From NCBI GenBank assembly GCA_001917995.1, contig MNFB01000057.1, positions 1 to 44,064 of the forward strand: a stretch of 44,064 nucleotides of DNA, read 5' to 3'. Source of the stretch: Thaumarchaeota archaeon 13_1_40CM_4_38_7 (GTDB lineage: Archaea; Thermoproteota; Nitrososphaeria; Nitrososphaerales; Nitrosopumilaceae). The position numbers and the translations under genes are program-made. This document shows, piece by piece, positions 24,721 to 34,431 of the stretch. How positions within the stretch are numbered: position 1 is the first letter of the stretch; each line of letters begins with the position of its first letter. The notes beneath the pieces were generated by a model, which was not told the origin of the DNA, ran no database searches, and saw only the letters and a list, made by a program, of their open reading frames with translations.

Positions 24721-25968
24721 CTATGGCCAGAGGCCTCTTGCTTCATATGCTTCTAGTACTCTTCCGACAGCGAGCACCATGCTGGCGTTTCTCATATCTA
24801 CTTTGTGTTTCTTTGATAGTGTATAAGTATCATTAAAGCCGCTCACAATGTGCTGCTCCATTTTACCTGCAACTTCATTAAAGGTCCAGTAGTATCTTTG
24901 TAGGTTTTGCACCCACTCAAGATATGAAATACATACTCCTCCCGAGTTTGCAAGAATGTCTGGGATTACCATTATCTTCTTTTTGTATAGAATTTCATCT
25001 GCTTCTGGAGTCGTAGGTCCATTAGCTGCCTCTGCAATTATCTTACAGTGAATATTTCGTGCTATCTGAGGGGTGATTTGGTTTTCAAGAGCGGCTGGAA
25101 CTAGTACATCACATGGGGTCGTGAGAAGTTGCTCTGTTGATATCTTTTTGCTTCCTGGATATCCGACTACACTTCCATGCTTGTTCTTATAATCAAGTAC
25201 TTTTTTTGAATCTAGTCCTTTGCTATTTATTATTGAACCCTTTGAATCACTTACTGCGATTACCTTTGCACCCATCTTCTCTATGTATTCGGCTGAAAAT
25301 GTTCCGGCATTACCATATCCTTGGATAACAACTTTTGCCCCCTTGAGTCTTAATCCTACTTTCTTTGCGGCCTCCCTCACACAATATGCAACTCCTAAAC
25401 CAGTTGCGACATTTCGTGCCAAAGATCCTCCAACCGCAAGTGGTTTTCCTGTAATGACTGCGGGTTCGGCTTGGCCGTGCATCATGCTAAAGACATCCAT
25501 TATTTGTGCCATCTCTTTTCCTGTTGTGTATACATCAGGAGCTGGAATGTCTTTTCCTGGTCCTATTATCTCAGATATTGCATATGCATATCTACGTGTT
25601 AATCGTTCTTTTTCATCTGCAGAGAGTCTCTTTGGATCACAGATGATTCCTCCTTTGCCTCCTCCAAAAGGAACATTGACGATTGCGCATTTCCATGTCA
25701 TCCACATCGAAAGTGCCTTTACTTCTTCTATTGTTACGTCGGGATGATATCTAATTCCTCCCTTGTGTGGTCCTCGAAAATCATTATGTTGAGATCTAAA
25801 TCCTGTGAATACTTTGATCTTACCGTTATCCATTTTGACGGGAAGAGAAACAGTTAGAACTTTTTTTGGTGTTGCAAGCATTTCGTGAACGCCTGGATCA
25901 AGTTTCAAAATTTTTGCAGCGTTTGCAAGTTGCTTTAGAGCATTCTGCCAAGGATCGATTTTAATCAA
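24721..25968 (-). CDS. gdhA: Glutamate dehydrogenase
   Basis: 415 residues from a TTG, the usual length of archaeal hexameric Glu/Leu/Phe/Val dehydrogenases. Seen are HKGGIRYHPDVTIEEVKALS, the catalytic region WKCAIVNVPFGGGKGG, and the Rossmann motif VVIQGYGNAGTFSAEYI. It interconverts 2-oxoglutarate plus ammonium with glutamate and is expected to be the main ammonium-assimilating or nitrogen-balancing enzyme. Coenzyme choice (NAD or NADP) cannot be decided by eye. The RAM-domain gene follows on the same strand. Confidence 0.93.
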   Translation of the reverse strand: MIKIDPWQNALKQLANAAKILKLDPGVHEMLATPKKVLTVSLPVKMDNGKIKVFTGFRSQHNDFRGPHKGGIRYHPDVTIEEVKALSMWMTWKCAIVNVPFGGGKGGIICDPKRLSADEKERLTRRYAYAISEIIGPGKDIPAPDVYTTGKEMAQIMDVFSMMHGQAEPAVITGKPLAVGGSLARNVATGLGVAYCVREAAKKVGLRLKGAKVVIQGYGNAGTFSAEYIEKMGAKVIAVSDSKGSIINSKGLDSKKVLDYKNKHGSVVGYPGSKKISTEQLLTTPCDVLVPAALENQITPQIARNIHCKIIAEAANGPTTPEADEILYKKKIMVIPDILANSGGVCISYLEWVQNLQRYYWTFNEVAGKMEQHIVSGFNDTYTLSKKHKVDMRNASMVLAVGRVLEAYEARGLWP

Positions 25969-26028
25969 TCTTAACCGATATGTCTCACTGAATATTCTAT
26001 TTAAGTTTGTTGAGAAATCAGGATCCTA

Positions 26029-26385
26029 TTACTTCGAAGATTGGTCTGAACCTTGCATGGCGTTTGATCTGCCTATCTTTGAAGTAATCAGATCTCTCAA
26101 ATCGTCATCTGTTTTGTTTGTAGAATCTATGTCAAGAGACTTTGCAATAGTTTCAAGCTTCTGCCGTTCTGACATTACTGGACCTTCAACTGGTATTCTG
26201 AAATCTCCTTTAGCCTTTTGAAATTCTTCTTGGACAGCATTTTTTGTCTTGTTGTATTCACCCATTATCTTACCAATCTTTCTTGATGCCTCAGGAAGAC
26301 GTTTGGTTCCAAGTAACAAGATTAATGCTACAAAGATAATGATAATCCATTCATTACCTAAAATGTCAAGTGAGAAGTCAATCAT
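26029..26385 (-). CDS. tatA: Twin-arginine translocase subunit TatA
   Basis: 118 residues from the ATG at 26385. Single N-terminal membrane helix (ILGNEWIIIIFVALILLLG), then the hinge and amphipathic helix (TKRLPEASRKIGKIMGEYNK), exactly the TatA/B layout, and a hydrophilic tail. TatA forms the pore for folded proteins with twin-arginine signals. A longer frame upstream overlaps the MFS gene and lacks coding character, so the short start is used. TatC is not in this window. Confidence 0.88.
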   Translation of the reverse strand: MIDFSLDILGNEWIIIIFVALILLLGTKRLPEASRKIGKIMGEYNKTKNAVQEEFQKAKGDFRIPVEGPVMSERQKLETIAKSLDIDSTNKTDDDLRDLITSKIGRSNAMQGSDQSSK

Positions 26386-26419
26386 GTTTAAGACTTTATG
26401 CCTTTCCGAAATTAAAGCT

Positions 26420-27559
26420 TTAGATGGTAATTGTTTTTTTCTTTGACACGGAAATAGCAGCAACTGCAAGACCCATGATGAATAGTAGCAAATATGGAGT
26501 ACTGGTTCCAATGGAGTTAGCCATAATTCCCGCGATAAGTGGACCTGCGGCCCATCCAATGCCAAATGTTGCTTCATAAGCTCCAATCAAGCCTCCAACA
26601 TCCTCCTTCCTTGTTCTACGCATTATTATCTCAAATGTTAATGGAAAATATACACTAAAACCAAATCCCAATATCAGCACAGCAATAACAAACTCTGTAA
26701 TCGAATGAGAATAAAACACAACCAACATACCAACGGCAATGGAAAGAATCACGCTAATCAAACTTGGCAAGAATTTTTTCATTAAAAAGTCTGAAGGTAA
26801 TAAAGAAACCAAACGAGAAATTCCAAAAATGAAGAAAAGCAACTCTATGTTTGATTCTGATATTGACTTGTCACTCATATAAGCTGGTAGAATAGTTAAA
26901 AAGATTCCAAAGGCCGCACTACAAAATAGGAGAATAATCATAACAACTGGAAACTTCATTATCTGCTTCGAAGAAGAAATTGAGAATTTTGTATGCTGGT
27001 TTGTTTTGCCATTCTTTGTGAGCAGTAGTGCAGATATTATTGATGTGGCAAGTGCAAATGCTGCAAACTGAAAGAGAACTCGATAAGTTACATCCAGATT
27101 CTGCAGTAGAAATGAACCGACTAGTGGCCCCATCATAAGGCCTATAACAAAAAACGCCATAAATCTAGAAATTGATTTAACACGTGTTTCTGGACTCGAG
27201 GCTTGCGAAATTATTGATTCGCAAGGAGGCCAGAAAAAAGAATGCGCTACTCCTGTCAATGTCCTAAAAATGATAACCTCTGGAACAGAGTTTGCTATAG
27301 ATAGAAGATAGACAGAGGCTGCGTCAAGTGCAAGACCTAGTGAAAGAAGAATGCCGTTGTTGAACCTATCAAGTAGTAATCCGACAAAGAGTGGAATAAA
27401 CATGTAAGGAACATAGTTTGAAAATCCAATTATTCCAAGATCAAAATAGGAGGCGCCTACCACTTCTTTTGAGAATACAGGAACTATTGGATTATGCATA
27501 CCGTATGAAAAACCAACTATTAACGCAGTAATGTAGACTAGGACTACACGTCTATTCAT
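26420..27559 (-). CDS. Major facilitator superfamily transporter
   Basis: 379 residues from the ATG at 27559 with about twelve hydrophobic spans. The MFS loop between helices 2 and 3 reads GLLLDRFNNG, and RTLTGVAHSFFWPP is typical of drug/sugar-type MFS carriers. The substrate is unknown. It directly follows the UbiE-like methyltransferase (1-base gap), so they may share a transcript. A TTG ten codons upstream is possible, but the RRVVLVYITALI membrane start fits the ATG. Confidence 0.82.
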   Translation of the reverse strand: MNRRVVLVYITALIVGFSYGMHNPIVPVFSKEVVGASYFDLGIIGFSNYVPYMFIPLFVGLLLDRFNNGILLSLGLALDAASVYLLSIANSVPEVIIFRTLTGVAHSFFWPPCESIISQASSPETRVKSISRFMAFFVIGLMMGPLVGSFLLQNLDVTYRVLFQFAAFALATSIISALLLTKNGKTNQHTKFSISSSKQIMKFPVVMIILLFCSAAFGIFLTILPAYMSDKSISESNIELLFFIFGISRLVSLLPSDFLMKKFLPSLISVILSIAVGMLVVFYSHSITEFVIAVLILGFGFSVYFPLTFEIIMRRTRKEDVGGLIGAYEATFGIGWAAGPLIAGIMANSIGTSTPYLLLFIMGLAVAAISVSKKKTITI

Positions 27560-27560
27560 C

Positions 27561-28250
27561 TTACTTGTATGCAGCAACCATGATTGCACCTCCCATCATA
27601 GCCTTTTCAAACTCTACGCTCGAAAATTTTTCAAGTAGTAAGGATTCTAGTTTTTTATTCACTGGCCATATTTTGTATGTTCTATAGAGTGCGGCAAATT
27701 TGAGACCAAGCTTTCCTCCTGCCATTATGGCTATAATGGGAAGTATCAACCGAAGATAGAATGAGACTCCCGCTCTAATCAATGCATTATCTGGTTTTCC
27801 TAGATCCACTATGACGAACCTTCCATCTTTCTTTAGAACCCTATGTATTTCTGATATTGCAGTTCTCAAGCTTATTGCATCACGTAATGAATACCCGCAT
27901 AGAACGGCGTCAAACGTTTCGTCGCGAAATGGTACATGTTCAAAGACTCCACATGCTAATGCTGGACTCTTTGTGAACAATCTACATGTGTTTTTGAGCA
28001 TCGATCTAAGTTGATCATATAGTGTGATTTTCAGATCATCACCACATATTTGTAATGCAGTCTTTGACATGTTACCAAAACCAGAACCCGCGTCAAGAAT
28101 TTTGTCTCCTCGTTTTACTCTTGTTTGAATTCCTCTTTGGCGAAATTCAGAGTCTTTTCCAAGTGAGATTGAAGAATTAACTTTATCATACACCGGAATT
28201 ATTTTTTCCAGAACATCGAGGACTTCACCCCAATTGTTTCCAAGACCCAC
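27561..28250 (-). CDS. UbiE/COQ5-like SAM-dependent methyltransferase
   Basis: 229 residues from GTG. SAM-binding motif I is ILDAGSGFGNMS, with motif II-like FDAVLCGYSLRDA and HRVLKKDGRFVIVDLGKPD. The latter closely matches UbiE, which methylates demethylmenaquinone or related quinones, and the protein begins with a YDKVNSSISLG stretch typical of that group. A lipoquinone methylation role is plausible in an aerobic thaumarchaeon that uses menaquinone, but other small substrates remain possible. The MFS gene follows immediately. Confidence 0.75.
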   Translation of the reverse strand: MGLGNNWGEVLDVLEKIIPVYDKVNSSISLGKDSEFRQRGIQTRVKRGDKILDAGSGFGNMSKTALQICGDDLKITLYDQLRSMLKNTCRLFTKSPALACGVFEHVPFRDETFDAVLCGYSLRDAISLRTAISEIHRVLKKDGRFVIVDLGKPDNALIRAGVSFYLRLILPIIAIMAGGKLGLKFAALYRTYKIWPVNKKLESLLLEKFSSVEFEKAMMGGAIMVAAYK

Positions 28251-28284
28251 ACGAAAATAGGAAACACTGCATATTATATGTCAA

Positions 28285-29172
28285 TCAGAGTTTCATCTCT
28301 GACACCGCAGATGTGATTCCTTCTTGATATGAAGGATACATAAAATCACAGATTTTTGATATCTTTGCGTTTGATGTCGTAGTTGAAGCAGTCAGCAAGT
28401 TTACAAAATCTGAACCAAGAATTGCTTTGGCAATGAGTGTTGGAACAGTACGCGGAGTCTTTACCTTCAACTTATCACATAAGAATTTTACAAATTCTTC
28501 AAATACAACAGGATTTGAATCGGTAACAATAAACGATTGATTTGTTGCATTCTTTTCCGCAATAGATACTAAAGCAGAGACTACATCATCAACATGAACG
28601 AAACTTCTGTAATACTTGCCAGAACCTGGAATTCTAAAGGAGCCCTTCTTGAGCCTATCTATCATTATTGATTTGAACCAACCACCATTTCCATATACAT
28701 CGCCTAGATACGCAACAGTGACAGGAATTCCTTGTTCTTTGCAGCCCTCCTCAAGGAATTTTTGAGCCTCTAAGCGTATCTTTGCATAATCTGTGTTTGG
28801 ATTCAATGCAAAGTTCTCATCAATGGTCTTACCTTTAGGATCTCCGAACGCGCCTAGCCCTGAAATGTACACAAAGAATTTTGTCTTATTCTTAATTGCG
28901 CCAAACAGGTTTACTGTACCATCATAATTTGATTTTCTTTGTACCTTCTTGTCTTTTTCACCAGGCCATGCTGCGGCAAGATGATACACAACGTCATATT
29001 CATCAGAAAAGACAAAGTCAGGATATGTTAGATCTCCTCTAACACTCTTCACTTGAGGGTTTGAGATCTCACCTGATCTGACAAGGCAAGTAACTGATGC
29101 ATCTAGCCTCACTAATCTTTCAACTAGTCTTGAACCAATAAATCCAGTGCCACCAGTTACAAGAACCTTCAA
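28285..29172 (-). CDS. NAD-dependent epimerase/dehydratase (extended SDR)
   Basis: 295 residues from TTG. N-terminal Rossmann motif VTGGTGFIGSRLVERL; the DVVYHLAAAWPG strand and VYISGLGAFGDP follow. The catalytic YxxxK is present as DYAKIRLEA. The family acts on nucleotide sugars or similar carbonyl substrates; the actual substrate is not readable. It sits 34 bases upstream of the UbiE-like gene on the same strand, so a link to quinone or lipid modification is possible but unproven. Confidence 0.82.
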   Translation of the reverse strand: MKVLVTGGTGFIGSRLVERLVRLDASVTCLVRSGEISNPQVKSVRGDLTYPDFVFSDEYDVVYHLAAAWPGEKDKKVQRKSNYDGTVNLFGAIKNKTKFFVYISGLGAFGDPKGKTIDENFALNPNTDYAKIRLEAQKFLEEGCKEQGIPVTVAYLGDVYGNGGWFKSIMIDRLKKGSFRIPGSGKYYRSFVHVDDVVSALVSIAEKNATNQSFIVTDSNPVVFEEFVKFLCDKLKVKTPRTVPTLIAKAILGSDFVNLLTASTTTSNAKISKICDFMYPSYQEGITSAVSEMKL

Positions 29173-29265
29173 CAGATCGAAGACAATTTTCTTGCTTAAA
29201 GGTTTAACCTAGAATGGAATCATGATCTTAACCAAAAATTAAATCATACGTATTCCTTTGATGAC

Positions 29266-31779
29266 TTGTTGCATTCTTGTCCCAAATGTAAATCCAAGAT
29301 TGATGTTCAGCGAACCTTCAATCAAAAGATTCTTTTCAGCTGTTCAAAATGCAAAATCGAGGACGTTATAGATTTTAAAAAAAACATAGATGAAGCATAT
29401 CTTGATTTTCTTTTAAAATTTGACAGTGGCGATATTTCAAGAAAAAAAGAATCACAGTCTATGCTAGAAAAAGAAGGTATTGTTCAAAGCGAAGATGAGA
29501 TAAATAGGATGGTTGGAGATTCAAAACTTGATGAGATAACAAAATCAGTTTTATTCTCAAAGAGACATTATGTATCACATTTTAAGTCAATTGAAGAACC
29601 AGAGCCTGAGATGGGCTCAAGTGTGATCGACTCTGGACTAGACTCTAGAATTATTGAGGTCTTAGAATCAAAGGGAATAAGCAAATTCTACAAGTTTCAG
29701 GAAGAGGCCATCAATCATATCATGACTGGAAATAATGTCATCATTACAGCGCCAACAGCATCTGGAAAGACCGAGGCTTTTGTCATACCAATCATTCAGA
29801 GAATTGGTGACAAAAAGATTCTTGCACATACAGTACAAGCTCTTTTTGTTTATCCTACAAAATCCTTGTCACGGGATCAATATCCAAAGATCAAAGATAT
29901 TGCTGATAGATTGGAAATTCAGAGTGCTGTCTTTGATGGAGATACAAAGGAAGATGAAAGAAAAAAAATTCTTGATTCTCCGCCACAGATATTAATCACA
30001 AACTTTGATGTGTTGCATTACCATCTCTGGCATAGAACTAAATTTGCTGGACTGTTAAATTCTGTAAAATTTCTTGTAGTGGATGAAGCACATGTGTATT
30101 CTGGTATCTTTGGATCAAATGTGCACTATATCATAAAGAGATTGAAAAGAATCGCTCCCAAGATACAGGTTGTTGCCTCTTCAGCTACACTTGAAAACGC
30201 TTTGATGTTTTGTGAGGAACTTTTCGGGACCAAAATGACTCTAGTGTCAGGAGCTGGCAAAAAGGGGAGAATAGAGTTTTGCATGTTATTTCCATCTCTT
30301 TTAACCCAACGTGCACTTATGATAGATATACTAAAAAAACTTACATCAAAGAAGCACAAAACTCTAGTTTTTAACAATTCGCATCTTAATTCTGAACTTT
30401 TAGCACTTCAAGCTAGAAGACAAAAAATTGACGTCAAGGTACACAGGGCAGGGTTAATGGCCAATTACAGAAGGTCAGTTGAGAATCTCTTCAAAAGTGA
30501 CAAATTGCTCTCAATTTCTGCTACTCCTACACTAGAGCTAGGAATTGATGTTGGTAATGTGGATGGAGTAATCTCTTCTACCATACCTGTAAATCGCCTC
30601 ATTCAAAGAATTGGAAGAGCCGCACGTAAAGGTCAGAATGGCTATGCTTTTTTGGTACTTGGAAATGATCCAATATCTCAATACTACAAGAATCATCCAA
30701 ATGATTACTTTGAGGATGTAGAACAAATCTACATAGATCCAAAGAATCCATTTGTCGAAGAATTCCAAGTTCTTGCCATGGCTTGCGATAAACCAATTGC
30801 AAGGCATGAATTACTAGAGCACAAAGACGTGATCCAAAGACATCTCTCGTCAAGCAATCTTGTATTAATTGAAAATAGATATGTTCCAAATTATGATCAG
30901 ATCAAAAAAATTCTTGAAGATTACAGCATTAGGGGGATAGGAAAGTCGATTGATATATTTTTAAATGGTAAGAAGGTTGGTGAAAGAATTCTTCCAATTG
31001 CACTTGAAGAACTGCATCCAGCTGCAGTCTATTTTCTAGCAGGTACTAGATATCGAGTCAAAGAATTAGGTTATCCAGAAAAAATGACGGCAAAATTGGA
31101 AGATCTACCCAAGGACTATCCCTACTACACAAAGGCCCTCACAGAAGAATGGCCTACTATTGAAACAATATTTGAGAAAAGATTAGCAAGTGGCATCGAG
31201 GTTGCATTTTGTAAATTACACATTCAAAAGAGAGTATACGGTTACGTAAACTTGGAAATAGGGCAAGAGGTAGCCCAAGGGCAGAAAGTACTTCTCGAAA
31301 GATCACTTGATTACGATTTTGTAACAAAAGGGATTGTCTTCAAGTCACCAAGACCAATAAATGAGATCGGAAAATCTGAAAACAAAGAATACGTTGAGGC
31401 AAGTGGATACCATGCTACAGAACATGTGATCATAGAAGGAAGCAATATGATAACCGGAGGAGTATCACAAGATCTAGGTGGAATTTCCCTAGGCACATCT
31501 GGTCTAATTTTCGTGTATGACTCTGCCATAGGAGGAAATGGTGCAAGCAAGGCTCTGTATGACAGACTTGAGAGGGCGCTTGAGCGAAGCTTAAACATAG
31601 TAAGAGAATGCCCATGTCAAAGCGAGGCAGGATGCCCTCGTTGTACATTTTCATATAGGTGTGGCAATAATAATGAGTATCTGCACAAGTTTGCTGCAGG
31701 CGAAATTTTACAGAGAATTTTAGATGGAGAGAAGACAGAGGTCTCAGAACCTGTTGAAGGTGATAAACCACTAGTCTAG
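29266..31779 (+). CDS. DEAD/DEAH helicase with DUF1998 zinc domain (MrfA/YprA-like)
   Basis: 837 residues from TTG. It begins with a zinc ribbon (CPKC...CSKC, residues about 5-29). Helicase motifs: Q-motif region FYKFQEEAI, motif I APTASGKTE, motif II VDEAH, motif III SSAT, motif VI QRIGRAARKG. The C-terminal part carries the DUF1998 cluster of cysteines, CPCQSEAGCPRCTFSYRCG, as in MrfA-type DNA-repair helicases. A role in DNA repair or unwinding is expected. The N-terminal ribbon is an addition to the usual bacterial MrfA plan, as far as I recall. Monocistronic, with convergent or spaced neighbours. Confidence 0.85.
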   Translation: MLHSCPKCKSKIDVQRTFNQKILFSCSKCKIEDVIDFKKNIDEAYLDFLLKFDSGDISRKKESQSMLEKEGIVQSEDEINRMVGDSKLDEITKSVLFSKRHYVSHFKSIEEPEPEMGSSVIDSGLDSRIIEVLESKGISKFYKFQEEAINHIMTGNNVIITAPTASGKTEAFVIPIIQRIGDKKILAHTVQALFVYPTKSLSRDQYPKIKDIADRLEIQSAVFDGDTKEDERKKILDSPPQILITNFDVLHYHLWHRTKFAGLLNSVKFLVVDEAHVYSGIFGSNVHYIIKRLKRIAPKIQVVASSATLENALMFCEELFGTKMTLVSGAGKKGRIEFCMLFPSLLTQRALMIDILKKLTSKKHKTLVFNNSHLNSELLALQARRQKIDVKVHRAGLMANYRRSVENLFKSDKLLSISATPTLELGIDVGNVDGVISSTIPVNRLIQRIGRAARKGQNGYAFLVLGNDPISQYYKNHPNDYFEDVEQIYIDPKNPFVEEFQVLAMACDKPIARHELLEHKDVIQRHLSSSNLVLIENRYVPNYDQIKKILEDYSIRGIGKSIDIFLNGKKVGERILPIALEELHPAAVYFLAGTRYRVKELGYPEKMTAKLEDLPKDYPYYTKALTEEWPTIETIFEKRLASGIEVAFCKLHIQKRVYGYVNLEIGQEVAQGQKVLLERSLDYDFVTKGIVFKSPRPINEIGKSENKEYVEASGYHATEHVIIEGSNMITGGVSQDLGGISLGTSGLIFVYDSAIGGNGASKALYDRLERALERSLNIVRECPCQSEAGCPRCTFSYRCGNNNEYLHKFAAGEILQRILDGEKTEVSEPVEGDKPLV

Positions 31780-31839
31780 TTTTTTGTATGGATCTTGCCT
31801 AACGATACAAATTATTAATATCGTCTTTGAATCCTAACT

Positions 31840-32664
31840 ATGGAAAAGATTGCAGTAGTTACAGGTAGTTCAAGCGGCATAGGTTTTGAAACCTCGCTTG
31901 CTCTGGCTCGTGAAGGATATTATACATATGCAACAATGCGCGATACAAAAAAAGGCAACAAGATATTAGATATTGCAAAAAAAGAGAATCTCAAAGTGGA
32001 GGTCCTAGAACTTGATGTAGACAAAGAAACTAGTATCAAAAATGCAATTGGCGCAATAATACGTGATAAAAATAGAATCGACATACTAGTAAACAATGCT
32101 GGTTATGGCCTATTTGGATGTCTTGAGGATCTATCAATGGAAGATTTGAAGGCCCAGTTTGAAACCAACTTCTTTGGTGTGGTAAGAACTATTCAAGGAA
32201 TATTACCGATAATGCGCAAGCAAAAGTCAGGAATCATAGTTAATGTTAGTTCCGTAGCTGGAAGGATTGGATTCCCAGTATCCCCTGCATATATCAGTTC
32301 AAAATTTGCTCTTGAAGGTCTGAGCGAATCAATGCGATACGAGCTTGAACCTTTCGGTATTAAGACAATAATAATCGAACCTGGAGTTATCAAGACCAAT
32401 TTTATGACCTCACTAAAAAAATCAATGAAACCAGATTCTGTCTACAAGGAAATTGCTGAAAAAGTCATAAATGGAATAGCTATGATGGCGGAGATGGGTA
32501 CTCCACCTCAAGAAGTTGCAAGAACCATAATCAAGGCCATAACCTCAGAAAACCCCTTGCCTCGCTATCCAGTTGGCAATGACGCCATAATGTTTCTTGA
32601 GGCAAAAAAGAACAAGACAGACCTTGAGTTTGAAAATTATATAAAAAAGGAACTTTACAGTTAA
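31840..32664 (+). CDS. Short-chain dehydrogenase/reductase
   Basis: 274 residues, classical SDR. NAD(P)-binding VVTGSSSGIGFE near the N-terminus, VNNAGYG, catalytic Ser in VNVSSVAGRIG and YxxxK in YISSKFALEG. The PGVIKTNF stretch after the active site is typical of SDRs related to retinol/17-beta-hydroxysteroid-type enzymes. The substrate is unknown. Starts with ATG 60 bases after the helicase stop. Confidence 0.85.
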   Translation: MEKIAVVTGSSSGIGFETSLALAREGYYTYATMRDTKKGNKILDIAKKENLKVEVLELDVDKETSIKNAIGAIIRDKNRIDILVNNAGYGLFGCLEDLSMEDLKAQFETNFFGVVRTIQGILPIMRKQKSGIIVNVSSVAGRIGFPVSPAYISSKFALEGLSESMRYELEPFGIKTIIIEPGVIKTNFMTSLKKSMKPDSVYKEIAEKVINGIAMMAEMGTPPQEVARTIIKAITSENPLPRYPVGNDAIMFLEAKKNKTDLEFENYIKKELYS

Positions 32665-32776
32665 AATCCTGTGTTTTTACTAACAAATTTCGCACATTAT
32701 AGAAGTATTTATCTTAATTTTGTGGATTTCCCAATAATACTTTTGGTTAGATTGATATAAGTCGGCAAGTCAATTT

Positions 32777-34387
32777 TTGTCAAAGTCAACAGATTTAGGT
32801 AAAAATTCAGTGATATCAAAAATGAAATGGAAAACTCTTGAGCATAATGGCATAGCGTTTCTTCCGCCTTTTGAAACAAAAGGCATAAAGGTTAAGATCA
32901 GTGGGGAAAAAATTCCTTTGAGTCTAGATGTCGAAGAGATGGCATACCAGTGGGCAAAAAAGAAAGACACTCCTTATGTCAAAGATCAAACTTTCCAAAA
33001 GAACTTTCTTTCAGATTTTGTAAAGGTGCTTCCTGCAAAATACAAAAATATTTCATTTTCAGATATTGATTTCTCTGATGCCTTCAAGATAGTAGACCAA
33101 GAAAAAGATGCAAAGCTTACAATGACAAAGGAAGAGAAGAAAAAGCTTGCTGCTAGCCGTAAGGAAATTAGAGAAAAAATGAAAGCAAAGTATGGAAAGG
33201 CCATAATAGATGGAAAGGAGGTCGATGTTGCAAATTGGATGGCAGAGCCTCCGGGTCTTTTCATAGGACGCGGAGACCATCCGTTAAGAGGTCGTTGGAA
33301 ACCAAGAGTTACGGAAAAGGATGTCACACTAAACCTTGGAAAAGGCACAAAGGTGCCTCCTGGAAACTGGGGTCAGATAATTCATGAACCTGATTTTATG
33401 TGGCTTGCAAGTTGGCAAGATTATCTTACAGAAAAGAGAAAATATGTTTGGCTTTCTGATACTTCAGACCTCAAACAGGAGCGAGATAAGATGAAGTATG
33501 ACAAGGCAACCAAGCTTTCAGAACAAATCGGCAAAGTGTTAGATGTCGTAGTAAAGAAGATGTCTGACAAGGATGAAAAGATAAGAAGGGCTGCTACTGT
33601 CTGCTATCTAATCTATAAAACAGCCATAAGAGTAGGAGATGAAAAGGACCCAGACGAGGCAGACACTGTGGGTGCTACCACACTTCGGGTAGAACATGTA
33701 AAGCTACGGTCAAACGTAATAGAATTCGACTTTTTAGGTAAGGACAGTGTAAGATGGCAAAAACCGCTATCTATTGCAGAACATGAGAAGATCTTCTATG
33801 ATAATTTCAAAAAGTTTACTGATAAGAAAAAGCAGGATGATTTGATATTTGATGGAATTACATCAAGGAATGTAAACGAGTTTTTAAGCAAAATAGTAAA
33901 GGGACTTACTGCAAAGGTCTTCAGAACATATCTTGCAACAATTGTGGTTATGAAGTATCTAAAAAAGGTGGATGAACTTGATTCAAAATCAGAAAACATC
34001 AAGATATATCATGCCAAACTTGCTAATCTTGAAGCTGCTATAACATGCAACCATAAAAGAACAATACCGAAGAATTTTGAGGAAACCCTGCAGAAGAAGC
34101 GTGAGTCACTAAAGAAACTAAAGGAAAGTGCACCAAAGACTGAGAAACAATCTGAGAAACTAAAGCAAAGAGAAGAAAAATTAAAACTTACAATAGAACT
34201 TGCTGAAAAGACAAAAGATTACAATCTTGGAACATCTTTGCGCAATTACATCGACCCTCGTGTAATCAAAGCATGGTCTGATCAAGTTGGACTAGAATGG
34301 GAGAAGCTATATACTTCTGCACTTCAAAAGAAATTCCAGTGGGTTTCAAAAGCAGATACTAATTGGAAAAAGATTGTACAAGCCTAA
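32777..34387 (+). CDS. Type IB DNA topoisomerase (eukaryote-like)
   Basis: 536 residues. Resembles the core and C-terminal domains of eukaryotic topoisomerase I: WKTLEHNGIAFLPPFE, PPGLFIGRGDHPLRGRWK, IRVGDEKDPDEADTVGATTL, and the catalytic tyrosine in TSLRNYIDPR (about Tyr491). A coiled linker precedes the tyrosine motif. The enzyme relaxes supercoils by a 3'-phosphotyrosyl nick. Topoisomerase IB of this type is a known hallmark of Thaumarchaeota among archaea. The frame opens with TTG at 32777; a GTG at 32810 or ATG at 32822 could be the real start, and a TATA-like GATATAAG near 32753 would favour one of these later starts. Confidence 0.93.
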   Translation: MSKSTDLGKNSVISKMKWKTLEHNGIAFLPPFETKGIKVKISGEKIPLSLDVEEMAYQWAKKKDTPYVKDQTFQKNFLSDFVKVLPAKYKNISFSDIDFSDAFKIVDQEKDAKLTMTKEEKKKLAASRKEIREKMKAKYGKAIIDGKEVDVANWMAEPPGLFIGRGDHPLRGRWKPRVTEKDVTLNLGKGTKVPPGNWGQIIHEPDFMWLASWQDYLTEKRKYVWLSDTSDLKQERDKMKYDKATKLSEQIGKVLDVVVKKMSDKDEKIRRAATVCYLIYKTAIRVGDEKDPDEADTVGATTLRVEHVKLRSNVIEFDFLGKDSVRWQKPLSIAEHEKIFYDNFKKFTDKKKQDDLIFDGITSRNVNEFLSKIVKGLTAKVFRTYLATIVVMKYLKKVDELDSKSENIKIYHAKLANLEAAITCNHKRTIPKNFEETLQKKRESLKKLKESAPKTEKQSEKLKQREEKLKLTIELAEKTKDYNLGTSLRNYIDPRVIKAWSDQVGLEWEKLYTSALQKKFQWVSKADTNWKKIVQA

Positions 34388-34431
34388 AGCAAGCTACATT
34401 TAATTGCATCAAGAAATTAGGCGTAATCTAT

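Noticed and set aside
25220-25747. A 175-codon plus-strand frame
   Set aside because: Antisense to glutamate dehydrogenase; no family features, composition typical of a shadow.
26386-26586. N-terminal extension of tatA
   Set aside because: It overlaps the MFS transporter coding region in another frame and adds 67 residues that do not belong to TatA; the ATG at 26385 starts directly before the membrane helix.
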